This document shows positions 16,911-24,577 of a DNA stretch of 50,218 nucleotides, piece after piece (position 1 is the first letter of the stretch; every line of letters begins with the position of its first letter). The DNA is from Micromonospora inaquosa. Lineage in GTDB: Bacteria; Actinomycetota; Actinomycetes; Mycobacteriales; Micromonosporaceae. Both the position numbers and the translations under genes were made by a program. The stretch covers positions 1 to 50,218 of the forward strand of contig NZ_QGSZ01000249.1 in the NCBI RefSeq assembly GCF_003857055.1. Direction: 5' to 3'. Below the pieces are notes generated by a model that was not told the DNA's origin, made no database searches, and was given only the letters and a program-made list of their open reading frames with translations.

Positions 16911-16931
16911 AGCCACTGGAAGGGGGCCCCA

Positions 16932-17198
16932 ATGGCCGCTACGTCCGCTCCCATCAAGGTCGACGTTGGAACTGACCAGCTCATTTCTCACGCCGCCCAC
17001 TTCCTGGGCAAGGCTAAGAAAGACGTCGTAGACGCGGCAGTCCGCGAGTACATAGAAGCGCATCGCAATGAGATCAACGACGGCATCCGTGTAGCCCTAA
17101 ACCAGCTCGACGGATCGCCTAAGTCAGCGGTCTCACTGCTCGCAGGCCTATCGCCTGACCAGCTTGACGAGTATGGCGGGATGCCTGCGGAAAGCTGA
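16932..17198 (+). CDS. Small RHH-antitoxin-like protein
   Basis: An 88-residue protein starting MAATSAPIKVDVGTDQLISH from an ATG with GGAAGGGGGC upstream. An in-frame ATG at 16806 lies before the iterons and is unlikely. The order of a short beta-type stretch (IKVDVGTDQL), then a helix with KKDVVDAAVREYIEAHRNEI, resembles ribbon-helix-helix DNA-binding antitoxins of the VapB/ParD style, with a C-terminal tail (SLLAGLSPDQLDEYGG) that could contact a partner. It is followed after 46 bases by the gene at 17245. GC is lower than in the core genes. RHH assignment rests on pattern only. Confidence 0.6.
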   Translation: MAATSAPIKVDVGTDQLISHAAHFLGKAKKDVVDAAVREYIEAHRNEINDGIRVALNQLDGSPKSAVSLLAGLSPDQLDEYGGMPAES

Positions 17199-17244
17199 CC
17201 CTTCGTGTCTGGTGTCGGGCGGATTCGGGCGTTAAGGTTGCTGA

Positions 17245-18015
17245 ATGAGCAGCGAGGCCCAATCTGTCCGGCCCACAAAGGCCTGCATTGAAGCGCTTGA
17301 GCTGTCCAAGCCGCCTATTAGCTTACCTCTGCCAGACCTGGATCATCCTCTGGTTAGAGAGGCGCAGCGACTCCCGGAAGTGCATGCTGCTGGGGGTGTG
17401 GAAAGGATCCTGAGCCTAACGGATCGGGTCTGGTTCAAGGTCAAGGTCAGTCGCTGGCGTGGGGCTGCAACTCGGCTCCCCGAGGCTGAGTCGACCGCCC
17501 CTGAGCTGCAAGCCCGCAGTGCGCCATGGTGGCTAGGTGCTGGCGGCTACAGGCGAGAAGGTGACCCCAGCGACTTCTATGAGTCGTTGGCAGCCACTGC
17601 CGGTCGCGACGGCTCCTCAGATCGCTGGCTCCCCCAAGCCTGGGACTGGAAGCGGCTCGAACTCGAGCATATATATGCATGGGAACGTGAGATCCGAAGG
17701 ATCGTCTGCGAGTTGATCGCCCGATCCTTGCAGAACGGGTATGCCTATCAAGCGGAGTTCGAGCACTACAAGGTGACCGCTTTGGCCCGTGCAGAGGACG
17801 GCGAAACTTATTTACTAATCGGGACTGAAAACATCGCGGACCACCGAGTATTCGCGGTGATTTTAAATGCCATTCCGGGTATCGACCATAGCAGTTGGAT
17901 GCCAGAGCCCGAAGGGGTCAGAGAGCTCGAACCGGAACCTGGCGAGATTATCTGGTCAACCATCTTGCCGCCCGCAGTGGCCGCGAAGTTGCTGGACACT
18001 CTCCCTGATGAGTGA
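17245..18015 (+). CDS. Hypothetical protein, possible partner of the RHH-like gene
   Basis: A 256-residue soluble protein that I do not recognise. It is rich in aromatic residues: SDRWLPQAWDWKRLELEHIYAWEREIRRIV in the centre, then NGYAYQAEFEHYKVTALARAEDGETYLLIG, which looks like an alpha/beta core, and an acidic C-terminus (PEGVRELEPEPGEIIW). No transmembrane helix or known catalytic motif is obvious. Start ATG 17245 has AAGG 9-10 bases upstream. Its place directly behind a small RHH-like gene with an iteron operator is the arrangement of a type II toxin, but length and composition fit no toxin family I know. Confidence 0.6.
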   Translation: MSSEAQSVRPTKACIEALELSKPPISLPLPDLDHPLVREAQRLPEVHAAGGVERILSLTDRVWFKVKVSRWRGAATRLPEAESTAPELQARSAPWWLGAGGYRREGDPSDFYESLAATAGRDGSSDRWLPQAWDWKRLELEHIYAWEREIRRIVCELIARSLQNGYAYQAEFEHYKVTALARAEDGETYLLIGTENIADHRVFAVILNAIPGIDHSSWMPEPEGVRELEPEPGEIIWSTILPPAVAAKLLDTLPDE

Positions 18016-18226
18016 AGATCGCTGAACGCCGTTGCCCGCTCGCCCTGGTCGACGGTGGGTGAGATGGCCTCCGCAACCGCCGAGGGACGGCGACCCACCG
18101 AAGGCAGGCCCTGGCCATCTTGTAGCCGGAGCGCCGCCGCCGGAGGTGTAGCGCCCGCAACGCTGTGACCGTCGCCAGCTCGCCGACGCGGCCGGGGTGC
18201 CCTCTGCTAGGCCACGGCAGCGGCCG

Positions 18227-18769
18227 ATGATCCGCGAACGCGCCGAGTCCGGCGTCCGGGTGCTGATCCTGCTCGCCATCGGCACCATGGCCGGCGCCGC
18301 CGCCTTCACCCACGTCCACGACCTCACCGTTGCCCACGGCCAACCCGACTGGATCGGCTGGGCCAACGCCGTAGCGGTCGAGCTGATGGCCATCTACCTC
18401 GGCCTGGAGATCCGCGCCCGCCGTCGTGATGGTCGACCCGTCGGCCTGGTCGGCGTGCTCCTGATCGCGTTCGCGCTGCTCTCCCTCGCCGCCCAGGTCG
18501 CCGAAGCCGAACCGTCCGTCTGGGGCTGGATCGTCGCGGCGGTGCCGTCGCTGGCCTTCCTCGCCCTGGTCAAGGTCGTCCTGTCCAGCGAACCCACCAC
18601 ACCGCCGGCTATCGAGCCCGACCAACCGCAGGGCGATTGGTACGACGAGCCGCAGCCGGTCGAACCTACGCCGCCGGCTCCGGTGATGCCGCCGGCATCA
18701 GCCGCGGTGCTGCCTCCGATCAAAGCCATCCAGCCCAACCGGCCCCAGATCGTCGGGATCATTCGATGA
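18227..18769 (+). CDS. DUF2637 / Spd-like integral membrane protein of AICEs
   Basis: About 180 residues from the ATG at 18227; an in-frame ATG at 18197 is also possible, and neither has a clear ribosome site. Four hydrophobic helices are seen: VLILLAIGTMAGAAAFTHVH, IGWANAVAVELMAIYLG, VGVLLIAFALLSLAA and WGWIVAAVPSLAFLALV. A Pro-rich cytoplasmic tail follows. The family is usually found next to the replication initiator in actinomycete plasmids and AICEs and is thought to help plasmid spread within mycelium. The stop overlaps the repSA ATG (ATGA). The usual FtsK-like transfer gene is not present upstream. Confidence 0.8.
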   Translation: MIRERAESGVRVLILLAIGTMAGAAAFTHVHDLTVAHGQPDWIGWANAVAVELMAIYLGLEIRARRRDGRPVGLVGVLLIAFALLSLAAQVAEAEPSVWGWIVAAVPSLAFLALVKVVLSSEPTTPPAIEPDQPQGDWYDEPQPVEPTPPAPVMPPASAAVLPPIKAIQPNRPQIVGIIR

Positions 18770-20520
18770 CGGCTCCGACCCTGCCCGGTCTCGAACCCGC
18801 CCCGACCCCGGTTGCTCCTCGGCCGGGATCGCGGGCGGCCCGCATGGCGCTACCTCGCTCGATCGACGTGCTCAAAGACATCGCCATCGAGTACGGCGTC
18901 TGCGTCCGCCCGCTCGCCATGCGCCGCACCGACCTCGACACCGGCCTTACCGAAGTCATCGACCTGCCCTGCGGCGCGACCCGGGAGGACAAGTGCCCGC
19001 CGTGCGCCAAGAAGAACCGCCGGCTACGGCAAGCGCAGATCCGCGAGGGCTGGCACCGCAACGACGAACCACTACCCGGCCCGGAACCCGCAACCGAAGC
19101 GCAGAAGTCCCTTGTCCTGTTCCGCGCACACCTGGAGTTCTCTCGCGACGAGGCCCTTCGCGCAGCCCAGTGGGACCAGGTGACCGACCTCGACGAGGCA
19201 ATCCGCGAGGTAGAGGAAGCCATCACCGCTGAGGGCCTGCGCGGGCGCGTCGGGCCACCGCACGCCAGCGACGACGAGGGCCAGGACGACGAGCCCGGCC
19301 CACGGCGCAAGCGCTCCACCAAACGGCGCCAAGATGCCCCCGAACTGCCCCGGCGCAAGGTCGAGCGGCGCACCGTCGGCAAGACCTACATCGCCCCCGA
19401 CGGCTCGACCTACCAACCGTCGATGTGGCTCACGCTCACCCTCGACTCGTACGGCCCGGTCCGCCCAGACGGCACCCCCGTCAACCCGGCCAGGTACGAC
19501 TACCGCCGCGCGGCCTGGGACGCCGTGCACTTCCCCCGGCTGCTCGACCAGTTCTGGCAGAACCTCCGGCGGTGCGAGGGCTGGAACGTCCAGTACGCCG
19601 GCTGCGTCGAGCCGCAACGCCGACTCGCCCCGCACGCCCACTTCGTCATCCGGGGCACCATTCCTCGGGACGTGCTCCGCACCGTGGCGGCGGCGACCTA
19701 TCACCAAGTGTGGTGGCCCTCGGTCGACGTCCAGCGCTACACCCTCGACCGGCTACCGATCTGGGACGAGCAGGCGGCGGCATGGGTCGACCCGGACACC
19801 CGCGAGCCACTGACCACCTGGACGGAAGCCCTCGACATCATCGACGACGACCCGGACGCGGAGCCGGTGCACGTGGTGCGTTTCGGCTCTCAGGTCGACG
19901 CCCGCGGCGTCATGCCCGGCACCGAGGACGCCGAACGAACCATCCGGTACGTCACGAAATACATCACCAAGCACACCGGCGACTGCCACAAGGCAACCAC
20001 CGACCGGCAACGCAAGCACCTCGACCGGCTCTGGCAGCAACTCCAGCTCACCCCCTGCACCGACCGCTGCGCCAACTGGCTGCTCTACGGCATCCAGCCC
20101 AAGAAGGCACACGCCAAGCTCAAGCCCGGCCGCTGCAAGGGCAAGGTCCACCAGCGCGACACCCTCGGCATCGGCGGCCGGCGCATCCTCATCTCCCGCG
20201 ACTGGTCCGGCAAGACCCTCGCCGACCACAAGCACGACGCGCGGGCCTGGGTCCGGGCACTGCTCGGCGTCACCACCGACGGCACGCAGCTCGTCGACAA
20301 CCAGGGCGACACCACCGAACGAATCCGGCACGCCTGGGAGTTGGCCCGACCCGATGACCCGGACGTCGGCCCGATGACCCACCGGCTCATGCGCTCGATC
20401 AGCGAACGCGCCCGCTGGCGATCCGAACTACTCGCCGCCAAGGACCGGGCCGCGCAGGAGTCTCTAGATCTTTCGGCAACTCAGCACAGCGCACAGCACG
20501 ACGGGGAGGAAACGCAGTGA
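18766..20520 (+). CDS. repSA: RepSA-type rolling-circle replication initiator
   Basis: A 584-residue protein from ATG 18766, coupled to the previous gene. The N-terminal part has a Cys cluster (DLPCGATREDKCPPC), followed by a helical linker and a basic stretch (RRKRSTKRRQ). The replication core shows PHAHFVIRG near residue 290, the metal-binding H-x-H of rolling-circle initiators, and RYVTKYITKHTG near residues 394-403, the YxxKY nicking-tyrosine motif. A second Cys/His region (CTDRCANWLLYG) and GRRILISRDWSGKTLADHK close the protein. This matches initiators of pSAM2-like AICEs, which nick an origin for excised-element replication. Confidence 0.88.
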   Translation: MTAPTLPGLEPAPTPVAPRPGSRAARMALPRSIDVLKDIAIEYGVCVRPLAMRRTDLDTGLTEVIDLPCGATREDKCPPCAKKNRRLRQAQIREGWHRNDEPLPGPEPATEAQKSLVLFRAHLEFSRDEALRAAQWDQVTDLDEAIREVEEAITAEGLRGRVGPPHASDDEGQDDEPGPRRKRSTKRRQDAPELPRRKVERRTVGKTYIAPDGSTYQPSMWLTLTLDSYGPVRPDGTPVNPARYDYRRAAWDAVHFPRLLDQFWQNLRRCEGWNVQYAGCVEPQRRLAPHAHFVIRGTIPRDVLRTVAAATYHQVWWPSVDVQRYTLDRLPIWDEQAAAWVDPDTREPLTTWTEALDIIDDDPDAEPVHVVRFGSQVDARGVMPGTEDAERTIRYVTKYITKHTGDCHKATTDRQRKHLDRLWQQLQLTPCTDRCANWLLYGIQPKKAHAKLKPGRCKGKVHQRDTLGIGGRRILISRDWSGKTLADHKHDARAWVRALLGVTTDGTQLVDNQGDTTERIRHAWELARPDDPDVGPMTHRLMRSISERARWRSELLAAKDRAAQESLDLSATQHSAQHDGEETQ

Positions 20521-20702
20521 ACGAGGAGTTGTTGACCGTGCCGGAAGTGCTCGCCGAACTGCGCGTACCGCGCTCGACCTGGTTCTACTGGCGGCAGACC
20601 GGCAAGGGACCACGGGTGATCAAGCTCCCGAACGGGCAGCTTCGGGTCCGTCGGTCGGCGCTTGGTCGGTGGCTCGGCGACCTGGAGCAGGACGCCGCAT
20701 GA
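20517..20702 (+). CDS. xis: Excisionase (Xis), MerR-like HTH
   Basis: A 61-residue protein starting at a GTG that overlaps the repSA stop and ending in an ATGA overlap with int. LLTVPEVLAELRVPRSTWFYWRQTGKGPRVIKLPNG is the winged-helix excisionase pattern (HTH then a wing with PNGQLRVRRSAL). It directs the integrase toward excision and is typically cotranscribed with repSA and int, as here. Confidence 0.85.
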   Translation: MNEELLTVPEVLAELRVPRSTWFYWRQTGKGPRVIKLPNGQLRVRRSALGRWLGDLEQDAA

Positions 20703-22135
20703 AGAGCTATGAAGTCCAGATCTGGGAGATCGCCAAGCGCGCTGACCGAAAGGCTCGGCCGTGGCGGGTCCGCTGGGCGGTGAGCGGCCAACGCTTCGAG
20801 GACATGTTCCGTACCAAAGCCCTCGCGCACTCGTTCCGCGCCGAGCTGGTCCAGGCGGCCAACGCGGGGGAGCCCTTCGACCCGACCACCGGCCGCCCGG
20901 TCTCCGAGGCCAGAACCAAGAACCCCACCACCTGGTACGCCCATAGCCGCGCGTACGTTGAGATGAGGTGGCCCCGGGCGGCGGCCAAGACCCGGCGCTC
21001 GATCGTCGAAGCGCTGACCTCGATCACGGTGACCCTGACCCGGCCGACGAAGCGGGGCCGACCGACCGACGCTCTGCTCCGTGAGGCGCTGTACCTCTAC
21101 GGCCTCAACCCGCGCCGCTGGTCCGACGAGATCCCGGCCGAGCACGCGGCGGCGCTCGCCTGGCTGGAAACCGCGTCCCTCCCGGTCGTCGAGCTGGACT
21201 CGCCCGCGATGGTCCGCCGAGTCCTCGACAGCCTGTGCGTACGCCTCGACGGCAAGCCCGCGGCTGCCTCCACCGTCCAGCGGAAGCGGGCCACCTTCTA
21301 CAACGTGCTCGGGTACGCCGTCGAGCTGGAGCTGATCGCCTCCAACCCGGTCGATCGGGTCCAGTGGACCGCACCCGAGGTCGCCCAGTCCATCGACCGG
21401 CGGGTGGTAGCGAATCCAGCCCAGGTCGCCACGCTGCTCGAAGCGGTGAAATCTCTCGGCAAACGCGCCGACAAGGTCACCGCGTTTTTCGGCTGTCTCT
21501 ACTACGCGGGGATGCGTCCCTCGGAAGCTGCAGACCTACGGCGGGAAGACTGCGACCTTGCCGGCCGGTGCGCCGACTGTGGGGCCGACTTCGACGACCT
21601 GGCGGCGGTCAAGCCTTCCCGGTCCTGCGAGCACGAGAAGATCGAATATCGCTGGGGCCGTCTGGTGCTCGCCGGCACCTCGCCGCGTGCCGGGTCGCAT
21701 TGGACCGACGATGGCGGCTCCCACGAGCGGCGCGGACTCAAGCACCGGGGGAGGGCCGAGACTCGTACGGTCCCGATCCCGCCCCGGCTCGTCGAGCTGC
21801 TGTGCGCGCACGTCGAGAATCACGGGGTCGGCCCGGACGGTCGGTTCTTCCGGGGCCTGCACGGTGGGCCGCTCTCCGAGTCGGTCTACGACCGGTGGTG
21901 GAAGCTCGCCCGCGAGAAGGCCCTGACCGAATCGCAGGTCGCTTCGCCGCTCGTTCGCCGGCCCTACGACCTACGGCACGCGGCGGCCTCGCTCTGGCTG
22001 AATGCCGGCGTCCCGCCGACTGAGGTTGCCCGGCGCCTGGGCCACGGCGTCGCCGTCCTGCTCCGTGTCTACGCCAACTGCATCGACGGCGGCGACGACA
22101 CCATGAACGACAAGATCGGCGACGCGCTCGGATGA
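20699..22135 (+). CDS. int: Tyrosine site-specific integrase
   Basis: A 478-residue tyrosine recombinase. The N-terminal half holds the SAM-like core-binding domain. The catalytic domain shows AGMRPSEAADL (first Arg, about 272), RRPYDLRHAA (H-x-x-R, about 424), ARRLGHG (His) and LLRVYANC (nucleophile Tyr, about 458). It has an unusual insert with CADCGAD and SRSCEH, possibly zinc-binding, before the catalytic Lys region. ATG 20699 overlaps xis. Its target is taken to be the tRNA-Tyr 3' end because that repeat flanks the element. In known AICEs int lies next to the att site, but here 2.2 kb separate it from att site 2. Confidence 0.92.
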   Translation: MKSYEVQIWEIAKRADRKARPWRVRWAVSGQRFEDMFRTKALAHSFRAELVQAANAGEPFDPTTGRPVSEARTKNPTTWYAHSRAYVEMRWPRAAAKTRRSIVEALTSITVTLTRPTKRGRPTDALLREALYLYGLNPRRWSDEIPAEHAAALAWLETASLPVVELDSPAMVRRVLDSLCVRLDGKPAAASTVQRKRATFYNVLGYAVELELIASNPVDRVQWTAPEVAQSIDRRVVANPAQVATLLEAVKSLGKRADKVTAFFGCLYYAGMRPSEAADLRREDCDLAGRCADCGADFDDLAAVKPSRSCEHEKIEYRWGRLVLAGTSPRAGSHWTDDGGSHERRGLKHRGRAETRTVPIPPRLVELLCAHVENHGVGPDGRFFRGLHGGPLSESVYDRWWKLAREKALTESQVASPLVRRPYDLRHAAASLWLNAGVPPTEVARRLGHGVAVLLRVYANCIDGGDDTMNDKIGDALG

Positions 22136-22324
22136 GCGTCCTCGGTTTGCTGCTCTCGGCTGTGAGGCCCCCGGCCATGCGCCGAGCTTCAGCCATGACG
22201 TCCGCGCTGACGTCTTCGGCTCGTCTCAAGAGGGAGGGACCGGAGCCAGAATCCTTCCGGGCGGCTGTAAGCAACCGTGGCTGCGGCGACAAGTATGGGT
22301 GTGAGACCACCACCTGGAGGATCG

Positions 22325-22888
22325 GTGCCGGATGCGCGGAGGACGACCGCCGACCGTGAGCGCCTTGCTGACTTGTTCCGTCAACACGGCGACGCGGTCT
22401 TCGCGTATGCCAATGATCGACTGGGCGGTGATGATGCGCAGGACCTCGTAAGCGAGGTGTTCGCCGTGGCATGGCGGCGCTTGGCAACCGTCAAGGAGGG
22501 CCAGGAACGGCCCTGGCTGTTCGGGGTCGCGCGACGCCTCGTGTTGCAACATCGACGCGGTCGCGCAGTTCACGCGGCGTTGCAGGCACGTCTGCACTCT
22601 CAGGCCCACGACGAGACTGAGTACGGTCCGTCCACTTCCCAACGAGTGGACGTGATGGCGGCATTGGCGGAACTGCCAGAGATCGACCGCGAGGTGCTGC
22701 TACTGCGGTACTGGTACGACTTCAACGGCAGGGAATCGGCGAAGGTGTTGGGGTGCACGACGGCGACGTTTGCTGTGCGGTTACACCGGGCTCGTCGCCG
22801 CTTCGAGGACGCATACGGGCATCGGCGGGTAGAGCCGAAACCGTTTCCCGTCGGCGATCTGACCGCATGCACGAGGGGGCTGGAGTGA
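22325..22888 (+). CDS. ECF-type RNA polymerase sigma factor
   Basis: A 187-residue sigma-70 family protein. Region 2 is visible as LADLFRQHGDAVFAYANDRLGG, then AQDLVSEVFAVAWRRL and RPWLFGVARRLVLQHRRG. Region 4 is visible as AALAELPEIDREVLLLRYWYDFNGRESAKVLGCTTATFAVRLHRARRRF. The GTG at 22325 follows GGAGG with 6-base spacing; an in-frame ATG at 22277 is less likely. The stop overlaps the next gene (GTGA), a probable anti-sigma factor. It lies between the integrase and a second integrase fragment, so it is cargo. No cognate promoter was identified. Confidence 0.88.
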   Translation: MPDARRTTADRERLADLFRQHGDAVFAYANDRLGGDDAQDLVSEVFAVAWRRLATVKEGQERPWLFGVARRLVLQHRRGRAVHAALQARLHSQAHDETEYGPSTSQRVDVMAALAELPEIDREVLLLRYWYDFNGRESAKVLGCTTATFAVRLHRARRRFEDAYGHRRVEPKPFPVGDLTACTRGLE

Positions 22889-23454
22889 AGCACTACGAAG
22901 CAGAAACCGAAGACCTGATTAGTCGCGTCCGGCCCACCGCCGAGGTCACGTTCACGACAAGCCCTCAGGGAGAGGCGATACTCGCTCGCGTTCTCGGATT
23001 GCCGCAGCAGCCTGAGAAGAGCTTCCGAAAGAGGAGATTGGGGGTCGTTGGAGCGGTTGCCGCCGCGACTCTGGCTGCTGGTGGTGCGACCGCCGCAATC
23101 GGTGGTTATCACGCGCCTAATGCGCCGCCTGAGGCAATGCCTGCAAATGATATGGCCTTTGTATGCGCCACAAGCGGTATGCACCGGATGGGGGAAACGG
23201 CCGCGAGAGTTGCCGAGGCTCCGATCGATGCATGCCGGAGGTCGTGGAGCCGGATCTTTAGCGTCAAGGCGCCATCCCACCTGTATGCCTGCGTTCAACG
23301 TATCGAGGCGATTCCTTCAACGGGAAGTAGCGAGGCTTCCTCTCCCGAAACGAGGTGGGGGAAGCTCGTGTACGTCATCGACGGCGAGCAGTTCAAGAAC
23401 GCACCCGAGACGTGCGGATCGGTCAAGATGTTCGTAGCGCCGGCAGACGACTGA
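22885..23454 (+). CDS. Putative membrane anti-sigma factor
   Basis: A 189-residue protein translationally coupled to the ECF sigma gene. The N-terminal ~60 residues (VKHYEAETEDLISRVRPTAEV) are cytosolic. KRRLGVVGAVAAATLAAGGATAAIGGY is one transmembrane helix, and the rest is an extracytoplasmic domain with four cysteines (VCATSGM, DACRRSW, YACVQRI, ETCGSV) that could form disulfides. Single-pass proteins directly downstream of ECF genes commonly hold the sigma factor at the membrane. No HxxxCxxC zinc motif is seen, so it would be a non-ZAS type. Function is inferred from context. Confidence 0.65.
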   Translation: MKHYEAETEDLISRVRPTAEVTFTTSPQGEAILARVLGLPQQPEKSFRKRRLGVVGAVAAATLAAGGATAAIGGYHAPNAPPEAMPANDMAFVCATSGMHRMGETAARVAEAPIDACRRSWSRIFSVKAPSHLYACVQRIEAIPSTGSSEASSPETRWGKLVYVIDGEQFKNAPETCGSVKMFVAPADD

Positions 23455-23474
23455 GCGGATGTGCTTGCAGCCCG

Positions 23475-23630
23475 CGGCCCGCCTCGCTCCGGCTGAATGC
23501 CGGCGTCCCGCCAACCGAGGTCGCCCGGCGCCTGGGCCACGGCGTCGCCGTCCTGCTCCGCCTCTACGCCAACTGCATCGACGGAGGAGACGACACCATG
23601 AACGACAAGATCGGCGACGCTCTCGGATGA
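23475..23630 (+). pseudogene. Integrase C-terminal remnant (second copy)
   Basis: The stretch RLNAGVPPTEVARRLGHG through NDKIGDALG and its stop repeats the last ~45 codons of the intact integrase, with about eight base differences in the final 136. No upstream integrase sequence accompanies it. It marks the right end of another, now lost, related element, or a recombination between two int genes. Confidence 0.85.
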
Positions 23631-23685
23631 TGGCGGAACTAAGGAGGGTGCAGACCGACGGGAAAGTGAGCCGTAAGCTAACGCG

Positions 23686-24270
23686 ATGTTGGCGGAGCCT
23701 GGAGTGATCGATCTGGACGAACAAAATCGCCAACCGGCGGTGTACAACCCTGACCGCCTTATGCGCAGGTCAACGATGGTTGTTCGGCTGGTCGCTGTCT
23801 TCCTGGTCGGTGCTGTGCTTGGTGGTGTCGGTGTCAACGAACTGCGAGACTCGCAGGAAGAGCGGGATCGGGTCGCTTCGGTCTCACTCGTTGCCATCCC
23901 TGCGTCAGTCGGAAGCGGCGGCGGGGACGTCAAAGGCGTTCTCCAGATGGATGGGCAGCTGGCAGTGATCAACACTGGCCCTGCGCCGATCACAGTTGTT
24001 GCGGTTGCCGGGGAACGACCCGGCGTTCTGGTGCGTGGTACCGGCAAGTCCGTGTTGCTGCGTGCCGGCGGCACCGGCTGGGTCGAAGTCAAGCTGAGCC
24101 TCGAATGTGCTACTGCGTTCGGGAGTGAGCCTTTGTCGATGCGCCTGGCGGTCGAGACTGCCGACCGGCAGGCGAGAGAGGCCACCTATCCCGTCGCTGT
24201 AACGGGGAGCGTCTGGCACCGTGGTGTTGAACGACCGTGCGAGCACCTCCTTCGAGTCGGTCAAGCGTGA
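23686..24270 (+). CDS. Membrane-anchored hypothetical protein
   Basis: A 194-residue protein with a short cytosolic N-terminus, one transmembrane helix (MVVRLVAVFLVGAVLGGVGVN) and an extracytoplasmic part with beta-strand-like alternation (GVLQMDGQLAVINTGPAPITVVAVAG, then GGTGWVEVKLSLEC), resembling an immunoglobulin-like fold. I do not recognise a function. ATG 23686 is the longest start; GTG at 23704 with GGAG upstream is an alternative. It is the last gene before att site 2. The nearby sigma/anti-sigma pair could control it, though the integrase remnant lies between them. Confidence 0.65.
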   Translation: MLAEPGVIDLDEQNRQPAVYNPDRLMRRSTMVVRLVAVFLVGAVLGGVGVNELRDSQEERDRVASVSLVAIPASVGSGGGDVKGVLQMDGQLAVINTGPAPITVVAVAGERPGVLVRGTGKSVLLRAGGTGWVEVKLSLECATAFGSEPLSMRLAVETADRQAREATYPVAVTGSVWHRGVERPCEHLLRVGQA

Positions 24271-24387
24271 CGGCAGGTGGGCAGCATCGGGGCATGGGCG
24301 GATGGTGGGCACTGGGATGCGAGTGCGGCGGCCAACGCAGAGAAACGGCAGGTCAACGCCGCCGACCGGGGCAAGATCGCGGACGCC

Positions 24388-24444
24388 CTGTAAATCCGTC
24401 GCGAAAGCTTCAGAGGTTCGAATCCTCTACCCGCCACCAGGTGC
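24388..24444 (+). other. att site 2: direct repeat of the tRNA-Tyr 3' part
   Basis: 57 bases identical to 12373-12429, starting at CTGTAAATCC and ending CCAGGTGC. The 5' half of the tRNA is absent, so this is not a tRNA gene. GATGGTGGGCA at 24301-24311 lies about 80 bases upstream, as it does near att site 1. Confidence 0.92.
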
Positions 24445-24445
24445 T

Positions 24446-24488
24446 AAGAAGGGCCCCTGACCAGCGTGAACGCCGGTCAGGGGCCTCT
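24446..24488 (+). terminator. att-associated terminator (copy 2)
   Basis: AGAAGGGCCCCTGACC pairs with GGTCAGGGGCCTCTTCT apart from one mismatch, with an inner GCG-TGAA-CGC tip. The sequence differs from copy 1 while the fold is kept, as expected if it terminates the tRNA when the element forms a new attL. Confidence 0.75.
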
Positions 24489-24577
24489 TCTGTGAGTCTC
24501 ACTCGGTCCCGCTTCAACCCGCTAGATCTCGCTGGTTGTGTCGTATACGTGTCGCCAGCTGTATGTCGGTTGCTTCG

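Larger units (their letters stand above)
12421..24444 (+). mobile_element. RepSA-type AICE-like integrated element (segment A), apparently without a transfer gene
   Basis: The segment lies between two direct repeats of the tRNA-Tyr 3' end and holds the DUF2637-repSA-xis-int cassette typical of actinomycete integrative elements of the pSAM2/pMR2 kind. Cargo includes an IS481-family insertion, an RHH-like gene with partner, an ECF sigma/anti-sigma pair and several unknowns. No FtsK/SpoIIIE-type TraB translocase, which AICEs use for conjugation, is found. A duplicate integrase 3' end at 23475-23630 shows the right part is composite. Boundaries are exact only to within the att core. Confidence 0.8.

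Noticed and set aside
24360..24440. A second tRNA-Tyr at att site 2
   Set aside because: Only the 3' half from the anticodon loop is present; acceptor 5' strand and D-arm are missing. The same applies to 29757.
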